The translations under genes and the position numbers were made by a program. 12,321 nucleotides of DNA from an uncultured Bacilli bacterium (lineage in GTDB: Bacteria > Bacillota_I > Bacilli_A > RF39 > UBA660). The stretch is taken from contig CANPWK010000020.1 of the NCBI GenBank assembly GCA_947584105.1, forward strand, positions 1 through 12,321. Reading direction: 5' to 3'. The notes under the pieces were generated by a model. It had not been told where the DNA came from. It did no database searches and worked only from the letters and a program-made list of their open reading frames with translations. Positions 6,216 to 12,046 of this stretch are shown in pieces (the first letter of the stretch is position 1; each line of letters starts with the position of its first letter).

Positions 6216-6638
6216 ATGACTAAAAGAAAAGTTACAAAGGCTACAAAAAGAAGATTAGGCGTGTTTGGACTAATATCATTATTTTGTATTCTTTATTTTT
6301 TATTTACATTATGTTATGAACTTTATCAAATCTATGATTTAAATACTAAAAAGCATAATTTGGAAGTTGAATATAAAGAATTAAAAAAAGAAGCTGAAAA
6401 TTTAGAAATTGAATTAAGTGAACTTAATAATCCTGAATATTTAGCTAAATATGCACGAGAACATTATTCTTATTCTAAAGATGGCGAATATATAATCAAA
6501 TTACAAGAAACAGATAAAAAAATAAAAAAGGTTAATAATAAATTAAATACTGATTACATATTTATTGGAATATCTTTATTTGGGTTTATTTTGTTATTAC
6601 TATTTTTTAAATCAATCCACAAAAAAAGCAAATCTTGA
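6216..6638 (+). CDS. divIC: DivIC/FtsB-like septum formation initiator with a second membrane helix
   Basis: A 140-residue protein. It has a basic cytoplasmic N-terminus, a membrane helix (14-36), a Lys/Glu-rich coiled coil (about 42-72) and the family motif NPEYLAKYAREHYSYSKDGE (72-91), followed by YIIKL. DivIC/FtsB proteins form a complex with FtsL/DivIB that activates septal wall synthesis. A GG-rich site (AAGGTGG) ends four bases before the ATG, 21 bp after yabQ, matching the Bacillus yabP-yabQ-divIC order. Unusually, the protein continues about 40 residues beyond the normal end and carries a second hydrophobic helix (113-131) with a basic tail, so the C-terminus should return to the cytoplasm. 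Ordinary DivIC has one helix. The frame is intact, so this is not an obvious frameshift. Confidence 0.88.
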   Translation: MTKRKVTKATKRRLGVFGLISLFCILYFLFTLCYELYQIYDLNTKKHNLEVEYKELKKEAENLEIELSELNNPEYLAKYAREHYSYSKDGEYIIKLQETDKKIKKVNNKLNTDYIFIGISLFGFILLLLFFKSIHKKSKS

Positions 6639-6672
6639 ATTGTCTTTATAAGACATCAAACTTGCTTTTTTT
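6621..6672. terminator. Bidirectional terminator between convergent divIC and lemA-like genes
   Basis: AAAAAAAGCAA (6621-6631) pairs with TTGCTTTTTTT (6662-6672). An inner arm TGTCTT/AAGACA with flanking TTGA/TCAA closes the top. A-runs on one side and T-runs on the other let it work for both strands. It overlaps the end of divIC. Confidence 0.85.
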
Positions 6673-7211
6673 TATAAGTTAAAATCTGTATGTTCAACAT
6701 CAACTTCATTGCCATCAAAATATGGTTTAACTTTATATTTTTTTAAAATTGCTACAAAGTTGGATGGACAATTTCGAACTAATTTATTATAGTCAGTAAT
6801 TATATCATTATAATATTTTCTTAAAGCAACAATTTCTGATTCTGATTCAAATAAATTAATATCTATTTTTAAGTATGCCTCACAAGTTTTTAATTTATCA
6901 TATTTTTCTTTATATGAGTTAAATTCATTAATTGCTTCATATAGCTGTCTGTCTAATTCATAATTAGTTAATTTTTTACTTTTTAATTTACCAATGATTT
7001 CTAATACTTTATCTTCTTTAGTATTATTTTTAATAATACTTATGGATTTATTTAAAAGATCAAATCTTTTTCTTAATACGGCATCAATACTTTCTTCAGC
7101 TTCATTAATTCTAATAATAAAGTCTTGAAAATGATTGTAAGTAGTCACTCCTACTACTAGTGAAATAGATACTGTAATTAATATTAAAAGTACAACTATT
7201 AAAGTAACCAT
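6672..7211 (-). CDS. LemA-family protein
   Basis: A 179-residue protein with one N-terminal membrane helix (about 2-23) followed by a mostly helical soluble domain. The LemA pattern is visible: YN near 25-26, then AEESIDAVLRKRFDLLNKSI (38-57), which corresponds to the family's 'Id..l.RR.dLi.nlv' stretch. Further on come EAYLKIDINLFESESEI (111-127), RKYYNDIITDYNKLVRNCPS (131-150) and a short C-terminal tail. LemA proteins are widespread and single-pass; their function is not firmly known. The start has an AGGGTGA site five bases away. It lies downstream of gerQ on the same strand, but a terminator separates them. Divergence from the family consensus (the usual YP before 'dLkAn' is EAYLKI) leaves some doubt about function, little about family. 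Confidence 0.75.
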   Translation of the reverse strand: MVTLIVVLLILITVSISLVVGVTTYNHFQDFIIRINEAEESIDAVLRKRFDLLNKSISIIKNNTKEDKVLEIIGKLKSKKLTNYELDRQLYEAINEFNSYKEKYDKLKTCEAYLKIDINLFESESEIVALRKYYNDIITDYNKLVRNCPSNFVAILKKYKVKPYFDGNEVDVEHTDFNL

Positions 7212-7228
7212 ACTATCACCCTAATAAC

Positions 7229-7234
7229 ATTATA
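7229..7234 (-). promoter_or_regulatory. Possible -10 box for the lemA-like gene
   Basis: Minus-strand TATAAT (plus strand ATTATA). Only a poor -35 (TTTGCT) lies 17 bp upstream, inside the gerQ terminator. The resulting leader would be about 10 nt. Confidence 0.4.
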
Positions 7235-7243
7235 CCAATAAAT

Positions 7244-7282
7244 TAAAAAAAAGCAAATAAAATTTATAATTTTAGTTGCTTT
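7244..7282 (-). terminator. Terminator after gerQ
   Basis: Read on the minus strand: outer stem AAAGCAA (plus 7250-7256) with TTGCTTT (7276-7282), inner stem AAAATT/AATTTT (7259-7264 / 7268-7273), then a run of T's (plus-strand A's at 7244-7251). Its right arm overlaps the last codons of gerQ. Confidence 0.75.
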
Positions 7283-7634
7283 GTGGATAAAATTCTTGAC
7301 TTGTATTTATATTTTCTTCAAATTTAATAAAGTCTACATAAATCATCAATAATAAATACCAATTACCGGTTGTCGGATCACTTAAAATAATATGATCTTT
7401 ACCAGATTGTTCAATAATACCAGTAAATATTCTATCTTTCCATTCTCCTGCATCTGCAAAAGATTGGTAAACTGATACTTTTTTACCTCTATTTAATCTT
7501 AAAATATTTTCTATGTATGATTCTTCATTGGGAATAAAACTTGAATAATTGGGTGCAGTAGTCTGATTTGGAACCTTTGTATTTCCATTATATAAGGGAT
7601 TACCAGGAAATTCTTTAAAATAATTATTATTCAT
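7272..7634 (-). CDS. gerQ: Spore coat protein GerQ
   Basis: A 120-residue protein. The first 40 residues are Asn/Pro/Tyr-rich and low-complexity. The C-terminal domain matches GerQ: ENILRLNRGKKVSVYQSFA (42-60), EWKDRIFTGIIEQSGKDHII (64-83), LSDPTTGNWYLLLMIYVDFI (84-103). GerQ is an inner spore coat protein required for localisation of the cortex-lytic enzyme CwlJ and is crosslinked through Lys residues by transglutaminase in Bacillus. No cwlJ is visible here, although gerQ and cwlJ are neighbours in many Bacilli. AAAGGAT precedes the ATG. It is divergent from pduL. This gene is one of the stronger signs that the organism makes spores. Confidence 0.93.
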   Translation of the reverse strand: MNNNYFKEFPGNPLYNGNTKVPNQTTAPNYSSFIPNEESYIENILRLNRGKKVSVYQSFADAGEWKDRIFTGIIEQSGKDHIILSDPTTGNWYLLLMIYVDFIKFEENINTSQEFYPQSN

Positions 7635-7654
7635 AAATCCATCCTTTCATTTAA

Positions 7655-7682
7655 AACATATGGTAAATAATATTAAAATATG
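7655..7682 (-). promoter_or_regulatory. Possible SigE-like promoter for gerQ
   Basis: On the minus strand: CATA, 16 bp, then CATATGTT. This resembles a mother-cell SigE layout, suitable for a coat gene. It overlaps the pduL promoter region on the other strand. Weak because the sequence is AT-rich. Confidence 0.35.
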
Positions 7683-7689
7683 ATACAAT
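7661..7689 (+). promoter_or_regulatory. Possible extended -10 promoter for pduL
   Basis: TGATACAAT at 7681-7689 is an extended -10 (TG-n-TACAAT). The -35 at 17 bp (TGGTAA) is poor. A start near 7696 gives a leader of about 15 nt. Confidence 0.45.
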
Positions 7690-7710
7690 TATATAAAAGT
7701 GAGTGATAAT

Positions 7711-8283
7711 ATGAAAGTAAGTGTAGGTGTTTCTAATAGACATGTTCATTTAAATCAAGAGGACTTAGAAGTTTTATTTGGCAAAGATTACCAATTAAAT
7801 AATATTTCAAACTTAAATCAGCCAGGCCAATTTAAGACAGATTTAGTAGTTACTATAAAAACAGAAAAATCAGAAATTAAAAATGTTAGAGTATTGGGAC
7901 CTGTAAGAGAATATACTCAAGTTGAAATATCTAAAACTGATGCATATAAACTAGGTCTAAATCCTCCAATTAGAAATTCTGGTGATTTAGAAGATAGTTC
8001 AAAAATTACAATATTAGGACCAAATGGTAGTTTAACAAAACAATGTTGTATAATAGCTAATCGTCATATTCATATCTTACCTAGTCAAGTGAAATTATAT
8101 GACTTAGATAATGTGGGTAAAGTAAATGTATTAATTCCTGGTGAAAAGGGTGGAATTATTACTAATGTTTATTTAAAAGTAGCTAGCCAATCCTTTTTTG
8201 AATTACATTTAGATACAGATGATGCTAATGCACATTTATTAAAATCAGGTGATATAGTAGAAATAATAAAGGAGGAAAAATGA
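7711..8283 (+). CDS. pduL: PduL-type phosphate propanoyl/acetyltransferase
   Basis: A 190-residue protein with the two PduL beta-barrel halves. The first has SNRHVHL (8-14), NLNQPGQF (34-41), VLGPVREYTQVEISKTDAY (61-79) and PIRNSGD (86-92). The second has ANRHIHI (116-122) and ELHLDTDDANAH (164-175). His 11, 13, 119, 121 and 166 are the likely zinc ligands. PduL converts acyl-CoA and phosphate to acyl-phosphate and is unrelated to classical Pta. No microcompartment shell genes are nearby and there is no N-terminal encapsulation extension, so it probably acts freely in the cytoplasm making acetyl-phosphate for ATP. ATG 7711 is preferred over GTG 7699: the GAGTGAT ribosome site lies between them, and the protein then starts as the family does. 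Its stop overlaps the next start (ATGA). Confidence 0.95.
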   Translation: MKVSVGVSNRHVHLNQEDLEVLFGKDYQLNNISNLNQPGQFKTDLVVTIKTEKSEIKNVRVLGPVREYTQVEISKTDAYKLGLNPPIRNSGDLEDSSKITILGPNGSLTKQCCIIANRHIHILPSQVKLYDLDNVGKVNVLIPGEKGGIITNVYLKVASQSFFELHLDTDDANAHLLKSGDIVEIIKEEK

Positions 8284-9338
8284 AAAAAAATCTTCAATTG
8301 ATAGTATTTGCATTATTATTTTTAGTCTTTTCATCAAATATTAAAGCAGAAACTAAAGACTTTTGTAAAACTGGCCAAAAATATTTATTTAATGATTGTG
8401 AGGATATTTTAATACAATGTTCTTATTTTACAACATTTAATGGTGAACCTGCCAATTATTATGTAAATATTGATAAATCTTATACTATTAAAGCTATACT
8501 CCAAACAGAAGATGATGGGTGGTATACTTCAACAACAATTCGAAATTGGGGAAATGTCAATGATTACACTTCTTTTGATGCAAAAAACTGGTTTAAAAAT
8601 TCTAAAACTTGTCCAAAATATATATCTACATTTACAATTTCAAATGATGATCATTATTATTTGGTCAATGATAAGAATAGTTTAAATCAAGAAAAAATAC
8701 CAACTGAACAAACTATTTCATATATTAATCTAACATCAGAATCTATTAATAAGACATCTGGAAAAGATGAAAATGATAATAATTCAAAATATCCTGCAGC
8801 TGATAGTTGTGCCGGCTTCAAAGATAAAAACACTTGTAAAGTAGGTAAAAGTTCAACAGGTGATAATTTTGGATGTGCTTGGAATGAAAAATATGGTTTT
8901 TGTAGTCCTAATGGTCTTGCTTATATAAGTTGTGGTACTGGTGCAAATGCTGCTTATGATATTCCAAAAGTAGCACCTCAATTGACTTCATATGTTATAA
9001 TGGCATTAAAAACTGTTACTCCTATTGTATTAATTATTATGGGAATGTTTCAATTAGTAAAAGCAATTGCATCCCAAAAAGAAGATGAAATAAAGAAAGC
9101 TCGTGGTTCTTTAATTAAAAAAGTTATAGCTGCTGTTATTATATTCTTTACTATTTCTATATTCCAATTTGTGGTTGATAAAGTAGCAGATAATTCTGAA
9201 CAATCAAGTATGAGACAATGTCTTAAATGCTTCTTAAATGGAGATTGTAAGGGTTCATCATATTATACTGATGGTTATGGTAATTGTTATAATATAAGTA
9301 ATAATAAAAAAATGAGTTCTTGTCCTGGGAAAAAGTAA
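8280..9338 (+). CDS. Secreted Cys-rich membrane protein with paired-helix pilin-like module
   Basis: A 352-residue protein. It has a clear signal peptide (1-23, likely cut after IKA), then an extracytoplasmic domain of about 210 residues with spaced cysteines. A tight Cys cluster follows (177, 186, 199, 208, 218) with a GCAWNEKYGFC motif (198-208). Two membrane helices (about 238-258 and 282-301) flank the loop KAIASQKEDEIKKARGSLIK (261-280), and a Cys-rich tail (314, 317, 323, 336, 348) ends the protein. The helix-loop-helix part is paralogous to the gene at the window start. It resembles VirB2/TrbC or 'T4SS pilin' proteins by architecture only, and no secretion genes are visible. An AAGGAGG site precedes the ATG, which overlaps the pduL stop, so the two are co-transcribed. 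I do not recognise a named function. The longer ORF in another frame (8470-8685) is spurious. Confidence 0.85.
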   Translation: MKKNLQLIVFALLFLVFSSNIKAETKDFCKTGQKYLFNDCEDILIQCSYFTTFNGEPANYYVNIDKSYTIKAILQTEDDGWYTSTTIRNWGNVNDYTSFDAKNWFKNSKTCPKYISTFTISNDDHYYLVNDKNSLNQEKIPTEQTISYINLTSESINKTSGKDENDNNSKYPAADSCAGFKDKNTCKVGKSSTGDNFGCAWNEKYGFCSPNGLAYISCGTGANAAYDIPKVAPQLTSYVIMALKTVTPIVLIIMGMFQLVKAIASQKEDEIKKARGSLIKKVIAAVIIFFTISIFQFVVDKVADNSEQSSMRQCLKCFLNGDCKGSSYYTDGYGNCYNISNNKKMSSCPGKK

Positions 9339-9340
9339 TA

Positions 9341-9369
9341 TTGACAAATATGATAAATTGTGATAATAT
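9341..9369 (+). promoter_or_regulatory. SigA-type promoter upstream of trhP1
   Basis: Exact TTGACA at 9341-9346, three bases after the previous stop. Two overlapping -10 options follow: TAATAT at 9364-9369 (17-bp spacer) or extended TGTGATAAT ending at 9367 (15-bp spacer). The start would fall near 9374-9376, at the first arm of the following hairpin. Confidence 0.55.
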
Positions 9370-9372
9370 TTT

Positions 9373-9397
9373 AAGCGTCTTTAGAGGCGCTTTTTTT
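9373..9397 (+). terminator. Rho-independent terminator
   Basis: An 8-bp stem with one G-U pair (AAGCGTCT at 9373-9380 with AGGCGCTT at 9385-9392), TTAG loop, then T's to 9397. It should stop transcription from the pduL operon. It lies inside the open frame that begins at TTG 9320, which helps reject that start. Confidence 0.85.
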
Positions 9398-9399
9398 GT

Positions 9400-9406
9400 A
9401 GGTGAT
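9400..9406 (+). promoter_or_regulatory. Ribosome binding site fixing the trhP1 start
   Basis: AGGTGAT three bases before ATG 9410 and just after the terminator. Confidence 0.75.
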
Positions 9407-9409
9407 TTA

Positions 9410-10252
9410 ATGATTTTAATTATGCCAAACAGTTTAAATCAAATTAAAGATAATATAGACTTGATTGATGGAGTTATTTTAAGTTTACAAGATTATAGTG
9501 TAAATAGCCTATTTAAAATTACCTTAGATGAATTAGAATATTTTTGTAATTTATTAAAGAATAAAGAAATTTTTATTTCTATGAATAAAAATATTGAAAA
9601 TAAAAATATTGATAAATTAGAAGAAGTATTAAAATATTTAAATGATTATCCAATTAAGGGAGTTTTATATAGTGATGTTGCATTTGTTACATATAAGGAT
9701 GATTTAAAATATGATTTAGTATGGGCACAAGAGCATTTAACAACTAATTATGACACTATTAATTATTGGCATCAATTTGGAGTTAATTATGCTTATGTAT
9801 CAAGTGATATTACCTTAGATGAAATTAATGAGATAGCAAAAAATACTAAAGTTAAATTAATGACTAATATTTTTGGATATTTGCCTATGTTTGTATCGAA
9901 AAGACATATTGTTAAGAACTATTTAAAACAATTTGGCATTGCAAATGAATCAAAAGTATATTACATAAAAAAAGAAGGATTAGAATATCCAATTATTGAT
10001 AGTGATTATACATATGTATTCTCACAAGCAGTATTTAATGGTATTTTAGATTATTTTAAAATAAATGTAGATTACTTAGTATGTAACGGATTTCTAATAT
10101 CAGATGTAAAGTTTCATAAAGTTTTGCAGATAATTAATAATTTAAATATTGATAATGTAGTAGAATCTTCTAAAAAAATAGACAATATAATAAAAAATAC
10201 ATCAGATTTTTTCTTTCATACCAAAACAGTTAGTAGGGTGAAAAAATGGTAG
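9410..10252 (+). CDS. trhP1: U32-family protein, TrhP1/YrrN-like (cysteine-free partner)
   Basis: A 280-residue, U32-like TIM-barrel-type protein that lacks the cysteine cluster of the family. The FGYLPMFVSKR motif (155-165), the following NYL and the C-terminal FFFHTKTVSRVKK are typical of the short YrrN/TrhP1 type. In B. subtilis TrhP1 and TrhP2 act with prephenate-derived substrate to make 5-hydroxyuridine at the wobble position of tRNA. The longer frame starting at TTG 9320 is rejected: it would translate through a terminator, and ATG 9410 has a proper AGGTGAT site. The last 7 bases overlap the start of trhP2, so the pair is translationally coupled, as in Bacillus yrrN-yrrO. Called by paralogy and position; function not directly shown. 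Confidence 0.88.
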   Translation: MILIMPNSLNQIKDNIDLIDGVILSLQDYSVNSLFKITLDELEYFCNLLKNKEIFISMNKNIENKNIDKLEEVLKYLNDYPIKGVLYSDVAFVTYKDDLKYDLVWAQEHLTTNYDTINYWHQFGVNYAYVSSDITLDEINEIAKNTKVKLMTNIFGYLPMFVSKRHIVKNYLKQFGIANESKVYYIKKEGLEYPIIDSDYTYVFSQAVFNGILDYFKINVDYLVCNGFLISDVKFHKVLQIINNLNIDNVVESSKKIDNIIKNTSDFFFHTKTVSRVKKW

Positions 10253-11433
10253 AGTTATTAGCACCAGCTGGTGATTTAGAACGCTTAAAAATAGCTTTAA
10301 AATATGGCGCAGATGCTGTATATATTGGCTATGAAAAATTAAGTCTTAGAGCCAATGCAGTTAATTTTACATTTGAAGAAATAAAAGAAGCAGTAAATTA
10401 TGCACACAATTTAGGGAAAAAGGTATATGTTACTGTTAATATTGTTTTACATAATGAAGATTTACAAGAAATAGAAACTGCAATAGAAGGTTTGAGCAAA
10501 CTTAAAGTAGATGCTTTAATAATTAGTGATCCAGCCATATTTAAGTACGCTAAAAAATATAATTTAGATATTCATTTATCAACACAAGCTTCTACTATGA
10601 ATTATAAGACTGTCCAATTTTTCGAAAATGAGGGAATTAAACGAGTTGTCTTAGCTAGAGAATTAAATCGTGAAGAAATAAAGGATATTATTTCTAAAAC
10701 TCATGTAGAAATTGAAACGTTTATTCATGGCGCAATGTGTGCAGGTATTAGTGGCCGATGTGTTATGTCCAATTTTTTTACATTGCGAGATGCCAATCGT
10801 GGTGGTTGTAGTCAAGTTTGTAGATGGAATTTTACATTATTAGATGAAAAGAAAAAAGCTTTAGGAGATGATAATTTTACTTTTTGTAGTAAAGATTTGT
10901 CTATGATTGAATATATTAAAGATATGATAAGCATAGGAATCAAATCATTTAAAATAGAAGGAAGAATGAGATCTAGCTATTATCTTGCAACAGTTATTTC
11001 AATTTATCGCAAGGTAATTGATAATTGTTGTAAACATAGTAATACTATTGAATACAATATAAAAGATAAAAAAGTTTTATCTGCTTGTGCTAATCGAGAT
11101 TCTACTTGTCAATTTTATAATGGCAATTATGATAATAATTGTAGTTATTATAACGGGAGAGTAGAGATATCAAATCAAGATTTTTTAGGAATTGTTAAAT
11201 CATACGACAAAAAAACTAAATTAGCGACAATTGAACAGAGAAATTACTTTAAAAGCGGTGATATTGTTGAAATATTTTCACCAAATAGGGATATAATAAC
11301 TAAAGAAATTAAAGAAATATATGATGAAGATAACAATATAATAGAAATAGTTAGGCATCCAAAACAAATAGTAAAAATATATATTGATGAAAAACTTGAA
11401 AAAGATGATATGATTAGAATAAAAAAAGATTGA
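10246..11433 (+). CDS. trhP2: U32-family tRNA hydroxylation protein TrhP2/YrrO-like
   Basis: A 395-residue U32-family protein. It begins with the typical ELLAPAGDLERLKIAL (3-18) and GADAVYIGYE (21-30). The family signature near 157-193 includes FIHGAMCAGISGRC and RDANRGGCSQVCR. Cys 165, 172, 188 and 192 match the four cysteines thought to hold an iron-sulfur cluster in TrhP. The C-terminal domain has the KIEGRMRSSYYLATVISIYR segment (236-255), an NR...F.NG region near 283-293 and a small beta-barrel. Role: tRNA wobble uridine hydroxylation with its cysteine-free partner just upstream. The old name 'peptidase U32 / collagenase' is probably misleading. The start has AGGGTGA four bases away. It is followed by greA as in Bacillus, but udk, which sits between yrrO and greA there, is missing. 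Confidence 0.93.
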   Translation: MVELLAPAGDLERLKIALKYGADAVYIGYEKLSLRANAVNFTFEEIKEAVNYAHNLGKKVYVTVNIVLHNEDLQEIETAIEGLSKLKVDALIISDPAIFKYAKKYNLDIHLSTQASTMNYKTVQFFENEGIKRVVLARELNREEIKDIISKTHVEIETFIHGAMCAGISGRCVMSNFFTLRDANRGGCSQVCRWNFTLLDEKKKALGDDNFTFCSKDLSMIEYIKDMISIGIKSFKIEGRMRSSYYLATVISIYRKVIDNCCKHSNTIEYNIKDKKVLSACANRDSTCQFYNGNYDNNCSYYNGRVEISNQDFLGIVKSYDKKTKLATIEQRNYFKSGDIVEIFSPNRDIITKEIKEIYDEDNNIIEIVRHPKQIVKIYIDEKLEKDDMIRIKKD

Positions 11434-11458
11434 CAAAATAGTTAAAATATAGTATTAT
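11430..11458 (+). promoter_or_regulatory. SigA-type promoter for greA
   Basis: Exact TTGACA at 11430-11435, 17-bp spacer, TATTAT at 11453-11458. The TGA stop of trhP2 (11431-11433) is inside the -35 box. One of the best promoters in the window. Confidence 0.8.
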
Positions 11459-11495
11459 TTTGTAAGTTTGTAAAATATAAATATGAGGTGAGAGA

Positions 11496-11969
11496 ATGAC
11501 AAATACAAAAGAAATTTATGTTACTATAGATGGATTAAATGAAATGAAAGAGGAACTTGATAATCTAATTCAGGTTAAAAGACCAGAAGTTATCAATTCT
11601 TTGAAAGAGGCTCGTGCTTTAGGAGATTTAAGTGAGAATGCTGAATACGATGCTGCTAGAACAGAGCAAGCACAAATTGAAGCTCGAATTAAAGAGTTAG
11701 AGTCTATGCTTGAAAATGCTAAAATTATTGAAAATGTTAATACTAATGAAGTATCAATTGGAACAAAAGTAAAAATAGAATATGTGGAAGATCAAGATAT
11801 AGAAGAATATTCTATTGTAGGAGTTAAAGAGGCAGATCCTTTTAATAATAAAATTTCCAATGAATCTCCAATTGCTCGTGCAATTTTAGGTAGAAAAATT
11901 GGTGATATTGTTTCTGTTGAAAGTCCCAATGGTAAATATGATGTTAAAATAGTTGCTATTTCAGCTTAA
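11496..11969 (+). CDS. greA: Transcript cleavage factor GreA
   Basis: A 157-residue protein, exactly the usual size. The N-terminal coiled coil carries the tip motif ALGDLSENAEYDAA (41-54), whose Asp 44 and Glu 47 match the acidic residues that place the catalytic metal in RNA polymerase. The C-terminal FKBP-like part follows, with NKISNESPIARAILGRKIGD (117-136). GreA enters the secondary channel of paused RNA polymerase and promotes cleavage of backtracked RNA. A GAGGTGAG site precedes the ATG. It has its own promoter and terminator, and follows the trhP pair as in many Bacillota. Confidence 0.98.
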   Translation: MTNTKEIYVTIDGLNEMKEELDNLIQVKRPEVINSLKEARALGDLSENAEYDAARTEQAQIEARIKELESMLENAKIIENVNTNEVSIGTKVKIEYVEDQDIEEYSIVGVKEADPFNNKISNESPIARAILGRKIGDIVSVESPNGKYDVKIVAISA

Positions 11970-11974
11970 TTATT

Positions 11975-11999
11975 AAAACGTTGATAAACGTTTTTTTTT
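11975..11999 (+). terminator. Rho-independent terminator after greA
   Basis: A perfect 8-bp stem (AAAACGTT at 11975-11982 with AACGTTTT at 11987-11994), GATA loop and a long T-run, just after the greA stop. Confidence 0.88.
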
Positions 12000-12026
12000 G
12001 TAACCATTTAAAGGTAATAGTATAAA
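11998..12026 (+). promoter_or_regulatory. Putative promoter for the DUF305-like gene
   Basis: TTGTAA at 11998-12003 (4 of 6), 17-bp spacer, TATAAA at 12021-12026. The -35 overlaps the end of the greA terminator T-run. Confidence 0.5.
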
Positions 12027-12046
12027 ATATATTAGGTGTTTGACAT

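Noticed and set aside
7699..7710. GTG start for pduL
   Set aside because: It precedes the GAGTGAT ribosome site; ATG 7711 gives the family's usual start.
8470..8685. 71-aa open frame on the plus strand
   Set aside because: Overlaps another frame of the Cys-rich gene starting at 8280, which has a signal peptide and membrane module; no ribosome site.
9320..9409. TTG start extending trhP1 by 30 residues
   Set aside because: The added part spans a terminator and promoter, and a ribosome site sits just before ATG 9410.
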